Part shown: piece after piece, positions 7,517-14,100 of the stretch
How the letters are laid out: each line of letters starts with the position of its first letter
Numbering within the stretch: the stretch's first letter is position 1
From: a virus
IMG/VR virus record: IMGVR_UViG_3300032282_002808
Location: 1-21,886 of that record
Length of the DNA stretch: 21,886 nt
Strand: one strand, 5' to 3'
Program-made: the position numbers and the translations under genes
Notes under the pieces: generated by a model
Told to the model about the DNA's origin: nothing
The model's input: only the letters and a program-made list of their open reading frames with translations
Databases searched by the model: none

Positions 7517-8029
7517 TCATCCGCCCATTAGAAGGCGAGTCAATTCTTCAGGGCTTGTGGCATTTTGGATTGCTGCCAAAGCTTGCGCTTCTGAAGTCAT
7601 GGGAACTGCGCCTTGAGATGTTTGGTTGATGGTCGTAAAAGCATCAACCTGTTGCTGGCTCACCCCAACTGCCGGTGTGACCGTACCTGACAAATCAAAA
7701 GGGTTTGATCCGGTTTGAGCCGGAACTGCCTCATTTGATGCGCCAAGGTTAATGTTAAAAATGGCTGCGTTTTCCACAAGCCACTCATTAACAGACGATT
7801 CATCATCAACATTTGATGGAATGAACTTAGCAATAGCAGGATTGATACCGTTACTATTCAGGACTTCCTTGACAGTGCGTTCACGAGAGGACTTTTGAAG
7901 CGAAGCAAGTTGTTCTTCCAACTGCTTACGTTCCTTCTGTTCCTTCTTCAACGCATCCCGCAAAGCCTTAGGGCCTTCGCCCTGCTCACCGAGATCATCG
8001 TCGTAGTTATCCCATTCGTTGTTGCTCAT
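7517..8029 (-). CDS. Scaffold protein for head assembly (170 aa)
   Basis: A capsid scaffold by composition and place. It has an acidic N-terminus (MSNNEWDNYDDDLGEQ), then a charged coiled-coil segment at residues about 21-57 (KALRDALKKEQKERKQLEEQ) and a helical EVLNSNGINPAIAKFIP segment. A flexible Gln/Ser/Thr-rich stretch follows, and a C-terminal helix (SPEELTRLLMGG) is the usual coat-binding end of scaffolds. I chose the internal ATG at 8029 rather than the upstream ATG at 8125 because AAGGGAG lies eight bases before it and the 32 extra residues look non-coding (WW, TTTS). The scaffold is expected to leave the mature head. Confidence 0.8.
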   Translation of the reverse strand: MSNNEWDNYDDDLGEQGEGPKALRDALKKEQKERKQLEEQLASLQKSSRERTVKEVLNSNGINPAIAKFIPSNVDDESSVNEWLVENAAIFNINLGASNEAVPAQTGSNPFDLSGTVTPAVGVSQQQVDAFTTINQTSQGAVPMTSEAQALAAIQNATSPEELTRLLMGG

Positions 8030-8157
8030 CGCAACGTCTCCCTTACTTGTTGTAGTTTCCGTAACCCGCAACCACCACAGGGGAATAGGTGACTGGCTGT
8101 TACTACCGGACTTATGACGCTCCACAGGGCCGGTCGGTCTGCGAGAGGTTTAAATGG

Positions 8158-8182
8158 GCTAGGGGTTTGCACCGCGCCTAGC
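8158..8182 (-). promoter_or_regulatory. GNRA-capped bulged hairpin in the scaffold leader
   Basis: On the minus strand the arms GCTAGG and CCTAGC pair, then a three-base CGC bulge, then GGT pairs with ACC around a GCAA tetraloop. GCAA is a stable GNRA loop able to dock into tertiary receptors. The hairpin lies about 130 bases ahead of the scaffold start, so it does not occlude the RBS directly. It may protect the 5' end of a processed or newly initiated mRNA. The pairing is visible in the sequence; the role is inference. Confidence 0.4.
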
Positions 8183-8204
8183 GATCTGATACATTATGTT
8201 AAGG

Positions 8205-8246
8205 AAGCGGGTAACACTGATTGGGGAAGATCGGTGCTACCCGCTT
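8205..8246 (-). terminator. Strong hairpin just after the ejection-protein cassette
   Basis: On the minus strand AAGCGGGTA pairs perfectly with TACCCGCTT. It extends through a G-U pair, CAC/GTG, one C-A mismatch and GAT/ATC, giving about 17 stacked positions with an eight-base loop. It begins four bases after the stop of the 332-aa gene. The following bases are CCTTAACAT, not a good U-tract. It may therefore be a weak or factor-dependent terminator, an RNase processing site, or a stabiliser of the upstream mRNA's 3' end. Confidence 0.55.
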
Positions 8247-8249
8247 TAA

Positions 8250-9248
8250 CTATAAAGCTTTCTGCTCCTGGGCCAACGAACCAGCCCTGATACCTGAAGT
8301 ACCAGCAAACGATGCACGTTCCTGGCTGGCCAACATCTTCTTACGGGCAGTAGCGGAAGCGGCACCAGCAGTACCGAACTGTTCAGACGTTGCCTGCTCG
8401 ATACCGTACTGGTCGCCACCATAAATCTTTGACAAAGTTTCGCCACGTTGAGCGTTCTCCGAAGCCTGAGCAAACCCTGAAGCTGCCTGAGCGTAACTAA
8501 TGTTCGGGTTAACATTACCAATTTCTTGGGCCAAAGAACCAGTAACATTTTTACCCAAACCCTGATCCTGGGCAGCACCAAGAATGGTGGCCTTACGGAT
8601 TTGGTTGTTGATAACAGGTTCAGCAACTTTAGGATCAAGGAAAGCTTCAGTAAGATGACCTGCATCAACACCATACAGTTTCAGGTATTGATCCCTAACT
8701 GATTGTGGTGTTGAATAAACAAAATCTGATGCTGCTTTAGCCCTATCAGCAACTTCATTAGCCGAAACACCTGCACCAATAATTTTGGCAACGTAATCAT
8801 GGTTCATAAACTGATCAGAAGAAACACCATATTGTTTCAGGTTTTGGCGAATCTGATTTTCTGTTGCCAGATACTCACCCTCAGACAAAACATTTTGTCC
8901 AGCTGCTCGAAGCATTTCGTTACCAGCAAAACGAGTTTTGTACTGGCTGGTTTCTTTAAGTTTAAGATTAACAGTATCAGCATCAGTGTAACCCTGCTGA
9001 ATGTAACCATTGATAATATCAATAAGTGATTGGCCTGACGAGTCAGGAACATTCAAACCGTACTGCGTAAACGTATCTTTAAGAAGATCAAAAGCAGATT
9101 TTTGATCGCTAGTCAAATCAGGTGCCGGTGGTACTTGACCATTTTTGGAATTATTTCTTGCGTAAGCAAGCAGGGTTGCTGGATCACCAACAGCCTTGGT
9201 TCGGGAATAATAATCAAGCCATGCTTGAACTTGCGGAGTTTCAGCCAC
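8250..9248 (-). CDS. Helical putative internal virion / ejection protein C (332 aa)
   Basis: An almost entirely helical, Gln/Ala-rich protein with no membrane segment. Recognisable pieces are a motif LKETSQYKTRFAGN at residues 97-110, the NLKQYGVS segment, and a low-complexity C-terminus rich in Ala, Gly and Gln (SEQFGTAGAASATARKK). It starts with a GTG that overlaps the previous gene by eight bases; GAGGTG eight bases upstream is a good SD. It is the last of the cassette and is followed at once by the strong hairpin. Similar helical proteins with a T-x-x-Y-x-x-R-F motif accompany giant virion proteins in actinophages, so an internal core or ejected protein (T7 gp14/15-like role) is my best guess. 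The motif is also weakly shared with the 373-aa neighbour. Confidence 0.5.
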   Translation of the reverse strand: MAETPQVQAWLDYYSRTKAVGDPATLLAYARNNSKNGQVPPAPDLTSDQKSAFDLLKDTFTQYGLNVPDSSGQSLIDIINGYIQQGYTDADTVNLKLKETSQYKTRFAGNEMLRAAGQNVLSEGEYLATENQIRQNLKQYGVSSDQFMNHDYVAKIIGAGVSANEVADRAKAASDFVYSTPQSVRDQYLKLYGVDAGHLTEAFLDPKVAEPVINNQIRKATILGAAQDQGLGKNVTGSLAQEIGNVNPNISYAQAASGFAQASENAQRGETLSKIYGGDQYGIEQATSEQFGTAGAASATARKKMLASQERASFAGTSGIRAGSLAQEQKAL

Positions 9249-10362
9249 TTAAACCCCACCTCTGAAGAATTGAATTAGCAACATTAGCCGTTGTTTGACG
9301 AGCATTGTTTGTAAACTGCCAACGTGGATCTTTACGCAAATCATTCTCAAACTGCCACAAAGATTTAGCCTGAGCTTTACCCGTGTCAGGGTTGCGACCA
9401 GACAAGGCTTCACGAATGTGTGGATCAAACAAGTTAACATCAGTTGGGTTTAGTTCAAGCAATGTACTCATACGTTGAACGTATGGGGAAGCAATGTCCG
9501 AAACATTTTGACCGGCTTTAATTTGATCAGCATAAACAGGAAAAGCCGAAGCGGCCTGCGTCCTGATATCGTTCTCATAATCTTGGGCTGTTCTAGTACC
9601 ACTAACAACACCACGGGCAGCGGTCGAATACCACTCGTCATTATAAGACACACCGTTAAGTTGTGCGAGTTGACGCAAATTTTGTTGTGCAGTACCAGCC
9701 GCACCACCCATTACACCATTATGTTCAGTGACATAACTGGATAAAAGCTTTGTTACATCCTGACCTTTAAGACCAAAACGGTAAACTTGGTTAACAGCCC
9801 TGGTTAAAGTGTTGCCCGTAAGTGTTGCACCAAGTTGTGCGGCCTGTGCAACCAGATCGTTTTTAACACTGTTCCAGTCCTGGGTGTAGGACTTTGGATC
9901 AGTTAACCTTTTGATCTCGGTTAAACGCCAAGTTTCTGTGTTGGTTTTGTACCACTTGGTGTTTCGAACCTGTGCAGTTAAATGTTCTGGAGACCAACCT
10001 TCAGCAACTCCACGCCTAAACAACGCAGCAAGTTCAGGGTAGGTTGTCAAAATTGCTTTATTCCAACCAACATCAGCAAGGTTCAAAGTATCTCTGGTTG
10101 TTGTTGGTGTGGTACCAGCAATAGATGGAGCAACTGCTGGTACAGACGATTGTGCCGCTTGTTGTTGTGCTACACGATTAGCATGGATTTGGTGCGCTGT
10201 GGGTTGCGCAGGGCCAGTTCCATAGGTTGATGCAGGATCGCTCATCCACCAATCACCGTAAGTTGCGCTACTTGAATCATCAACAGGCGCAATAGAACTA
10301 CTACCAGATTGACCAGCCAAAACAGTGGCAACAGCATCCCTATTAGCGTTACTTCCAGCCAT
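9241..10362 (-). CDS. Helical putative internal virion / ejection protein B (373 aa)
   Basis: A disordered N-terminus (1-95, Ser/Gln/Ala/Pro-rich, with ATYGDWWMSDPAST) is followed by helical modules. The motif VRNTKWYKTNTETW (132-145) recurs near the C-terminus as LRKDPRWQFTNN (342-353). Between them lie LTRAVNQVYRFGLKG, QLAQLNGVSYNDEWY and YENDIRTQAASAFPVYADQI. The start overlaps the previous stop as TAATG, and the end overlaps the next gene by eight bases. No enzymatic signature is visible. Position after the giant protein and the shared motif with the 332-aa neighbour support a structural internal role. A tail-needle or measuring function is an alternative. Confidence 0.5.
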   Translation of the reverse strand: MAGSNANRDAVATVLAGQSGSSSIAPVDDSSSATYGDWWMSDPASTYGTGPAQPTAHQIHANRVAQQQAAQSSVPAVAPSIAGTTPTTTRDTLNLADVGWNKAILTTYPELAALFRRGVAEGWSPEHLTAQVRNTKWYKTNTETWRLTEIKRLTDPKSYTQDWNSVKNDLVAQAAQLGATLTGNTLTRAVNQVYRFGLKGQDVTKLLSSYVTEHNGVMGGAAGTAQQNLRQLAQLNGVSYNDEWYSTAARGVVSGTRTAQDYENDIRTQAASAFPVYADQIKAGQNVSDIASPYVQRMSTLLELNPTDVNLFDPHIREALSGRNPDTGKAQAKSLWQFENDLRKDPRWQFTNNARQTTANVANSILQRWGLSG

Positions 10363-11168
10363 TACACATTCACCGGACTTTGAATAGCTTTCATTAGTGC
10401 ATCCATGTATGTTGTTTCAGTTTGATACTCGGCATAATCCTTAGCAGATTTAGCATAATCTGAAGTAAACTGGCCGGAAGCAAGTTGACTTACACCACCA
10501 GTACTGGTTGAAGAACTTGTGGTATTTCTAGCACCTGTATTAATTTGTGCAACTGAACCATTAACATTAGCAAGTTGTGAAGTGCCAGGATTTGATACCT
10601 CTTGCCCAGTTGTTGTTGTGTAACTGGGGTTTGCTTTTTCCATACTATTCAAAGCATTGGTAAAAAGTTTAATTTCTTTAGCCGTTGGATCTCGACCAAG
10701 CAACTGTTGAGAAGCGTTACTTAAAGCACCTTTGGCTTCTTCAGATGTGCTAATTGTTAAATTTTTCTGAACATTGTTTATGTTTGTTAAATTTATTTGT
10801 TGATTTTGTGAAGTTTTTGAACCAATAAGATCAATCGCTGCAAACGGATCAAGTCTGTAATAACCAGAAGCATAAGCTTTGCTTGCTGCACCAACAGCTT
10901 TTTCCCAATTTTTTTGAACAGTTTCAGGATCACTAACATCAAGACCAGAAGATGCCATACGATTAACAATTTTTTGGTATTCAATTGGGTTGGTTGCTTG
11001 CAACGTGTACAAATATCCAACAACCTGTCCAGCTGTTTTTACTGAACTATCTACTGGTTTTCCATCTGGGCCGTAAGTGGATTGACCAACAGTGAAAATG
11101 AGTTTATCTGAACCTGTTGGTGCAAATCCTAAAGTTACAGCCGCAGCTATTCCACTTGTGTCTGCCAT
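10362..11168 (-). CDS. Helical putative internal virion / ejection protein A (268 aa)
   Basis: The N-terminus (1-45, TLGFAPTGSDKLIFTVGQSTYGPDG) is beta-like or extended. The rest is helical: AGQVVGYLYTLQATNPIEYQKIVNRM, then SNASQQLLGRDPTAKEIKLFTNALN...EKANPSY at residues about 150-183. The last 80 residues are Ser/Thr/Asn-rich and probably flexible before a short final helix. The LLGRDPT...EI...LN..E..NP pattern occurs, to my knowledge, in internal virion proteins of actinobacterial phages, where the genes also follow a giant protein. It is coupled on both sides by TAATG overlaps. The function is inferred from context only. Confidence 0.5.
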   Translation of the reverse strand: MADTSGIAAAVTLGFAPTGSDKLIFTVGQSTYGPDGKPVDSSVKTAGQVVGYLYTLQATNPIEYQKIVNRMASSGLDVSDPETVQKNWEKAVGAASKAYASGYYRLDPFAAIDLIGSKTSQNQQINLTNINNVQKNLTISTSEEAKGALSNASQQLLGRDPTAKEIKLFTNALNSMEKANPSYTTTTGQEVSNPGTSQLANVNGSVAQINTGARNTTSSSTSTGGVSQLASGQFTSDYAKSAKDYAEYQTETTYMDALMKAIQSPVNV

Positions 11169-14100
11169 TAGTTTACCGCCGTCCCAACATTTTCAAGACG
11201 AGAAAATTCTCCGTCAAGTTGTCGATAATAAATTTCACCAAACCTGGGATTTTCATTAATCAAATTATTAACAAAAGAATTCCATGCCTCATTGATATAA
11301 ACATATTTTTGTGAAGAATCAAGAACGCCAGCATTGTAATTTGATGGCAAAACATCAACAATTTTTTGTCTTTCTTCAATGTATTGCTGAAGTTGTTTAA
11401 CAGGTATAGCGGAATTTGGATCTTTGTTTGACTCAGCCTGAACACTTGGGTTTGAAATAATTGTTTTTAAACCCTCAACTGTACTGGGATAATTTTTACT
11501 ACCACCAAAATCAATATCATTTCTAAAAGCAGGATTTTCTGCTTTAAGACTGGCAACAAAAGTTTTAAAACCCTCATTCAAAGCAGGCCATTGAGTAATT
11601 GAAGTTAAACCATTTTCATTCAATAAAGCCTGAACCTTTTGACGTTGCTGAATGTATTGCCTATAACCTTCTTCAACCTGTGTTTGATCAATTGCATCAG
11701 TAGCTGAACGATTACCCCGATAAGACTCAATGGTTCCAGGTATCTTATTTTTAATTTGCCAGTTATAAACAGCTGAATTAAAATCTTGTTTGCCGCTAGG
11801 ATCATTAACAAGCAAACCAATAAGTTTAGGATTTGATCGAGCAATCTCTAAAATAAAATCCTTAGGGTATGAATCAAGTTTTTTCTGAGCAAACAATGTT
11901 GGATTAATTCCTGCATTGTTTTGTGTTACAGAAAAAGTGTAAGCCGCTGCTGTATTTTTTGATCGAAGCCAAGGTGAAAAATCGTTAATAAATCTTGTTG
12001 TTGCATCAAGTTGAGTTTGTTGACCAAAAGTTGGTGATTGTGGATCCTTGTCTAAAGAAACAATTGTTCCCTGCTTTTCGTATTCCCTATATTTGTTGAC
12101 AAGGAATTGTTGTCTTGGGTCAATAATGTTTGTTGAAAATGGTAAAGAAATTGAACCAAGAATTTTTACAATAAAAAGTTTATCAACTTTTTTATCAACT
12201 TCCACAATGTCCTGTGGAGTCAAGTAAGGACTTTGACCAGAATTAATTTTTTGCTCAATTTGATTTACGAGCATTAAAGATGTTGCATTGGCCCGTGTTG
12301 TACCAGACTCATCATTGGAATTAAACCATTGGCGAATCCATGATGGCAAAACAGCTTTAAACGGATTTTGAGGTATTTGTGCTTTCTTGGGAATAAACCC
12401 ACGATCAGAGTTTGAAGGAAAAATATATTTTCCTAATTCTTGAACAATAAAATTGCTTGGTTCCCTATTCGCAAACCAGGCAAAGGGAAGTGCAATCGTT
12501 GGGCCGCTTGATGGAAGCAAAGGAACATTACCTTGAAGTACCAAGTTAAAGGACGTAATGGGTGGTGCAAGAACAAACCTATCATCAATGCCAATAATTT
12601 TTTTAAAAAATTTTGGTACAGGCAAAACAACACCATATTTTGCATTTGGAAAAGCAGGTAAAACATTTGGATTGTTGCCGCTAACATCACCACTATCAAG
12701 GTTTACAATTATACCTGTTTTTGCTGGCATTTGAAAAAGATCATAAGCGTAAACAAGTGTTTGTGGTTTGCGACCAATAATTGCAGCCCAAGTTCTTACA
12801 GTATTATTTGATGCTGCAATGAATGGGGAAATCACTCTTAAAGCATCGGCACCATTAGAATAACGATCAATAGTGTAAATCCATTTTTTAACATCTTGAA
12901 CTGCACCAAGTCGAGCCGTTCTACTGAGATCAGCAACTTCAGCTTCAGTAAGTTTACTTACATCAACGCCTTGTTTGTGCAAAGCATTAAGAATTTCTTG
13001 GTACCTGTTTCTGAAAGAAATTGCACCAAAAGGAAGCCTTACAAGACTGTCCTCAAGGTCTGAACCAATTTTTTTAAACATATAGTCAACAGTTACTTTG
13101 CGGGTTTTTTGCAAAGCAGCAATTGCTGTATTGTTTGAAACGGCTTCCTCAACGCGGACACCATGAATTGTTCCAATTAGTTCTGGGTCTTGAATAATGT
13201 TTCTAAATTCTTCACCACTAAAATTTTTAGAACGCAACTGATCAATAATTTCTTGTGGCAAACCAGACCATTTTGACCCAGGTGTTCCAGTAATGTGTTT
13301 CTGAACTTGGCGTTCAATTTCTAAAAATTTGTCAACAGCTTGTTCAACAGTTGCTTGTTGACCTGGTTCAATATGGTAGCCAAGACCATATTTTTTTCTA
13401 AGGTTAACTGCATCACGGTTGGTTGAAGTAAACCAGCTTAGTAATTGGTTTCGATCTTCGCCGGAAATTAAACGCCTAGCAATTGGATCACTAACAAGTT
13501 GTTGAACATCTCTTGCATAAGAATCAAAATAATATTTAAGATTTTCTTCAAGTTGTGCCTTAGCACGCCGTTCGCTTATTTTGCCAGCTTCAATACCGGC
13601 TTGATCAATAACAGGTGGGTCAATTGGATCATTCCAAGTAATTTTTGCTGAATTAACTTTTTCATCCGGCCTTAAAGCCCTTTGTGTTGTTCTTTCAGCA
13701 GAAATAACAGATCGAACATCAGCAGCATATTCTGGGTTATACATATCACCTACGGTTGAAACTGGTGTTCCTCTCCCTTGTTCTGGAACAAGACGAAGTT
13801 GACCATTTTTTTCAACAACTTTTAAACTACCCGTTGCAGAGTATTCGGGATTTGCAACCCTTGCATTTGCTGCAATTTTTTCAGCATCAGTTGCAAAACC
13901 AACACCATGTTTTGCATTAACAAAAAGTGAGTTAACACCAGCTAAGCGATTCTTTGCCCATGCGTGCATTGCCTCTGGGCCAATTTGTGAAGCCATTTGT
14001 GTTAAAACCCCAAGGGCTGCTAGACGACCATAGGATTCTGAAATGTTTCTTGGTGCAAAACCACCACGCAAAAGAATTGATGGTTTCCAAAAATTGTCAA

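Larger units (their letters stand above)
8030..8249 (-). other. 220-base structured leader between ejection and capsid cassettes
   Basis: The longest non-coding stretch inside the operon. In transcription order it holds a strong hairpin (8246-8205), an AT-rich patch with CATAAT (about 8195), a second hairpin capped by GCAA (8182-8158), and about 100 bases without an obvious motif. It ends in the scaffold SD (AAGGGAG). An open frame covers its last 96 bases, but I judge it not to be translated. I see no tRNA. A promoter could sit near CATAAT, though no good -35 box accompanies it. The most economical reading is a transcription break plus a new leader for the capsid genes. Confidence 0.55.

Noticed and set aside
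8030-8125. Upstream extension of the scaffold gene by 32 codons
   Set aside because: A strong AAGGGAG precedes the internal ATG, and the extension is low in typical scaffold composition.
8030-8160. tRNA or tRNA-like gene in the leader, suggested by GCGGGTTACGG
   Set aside because: I could not build a cloverleaf; no matching acceptor stem or T-arm pairing.
8246-8674. Minus-strand frame of 142 codons inside the 332-aa gene
   Set aside because: It is an alternative frame rich in Leu/Val/Arg with no domain features; the long frame with an SD explains the region.
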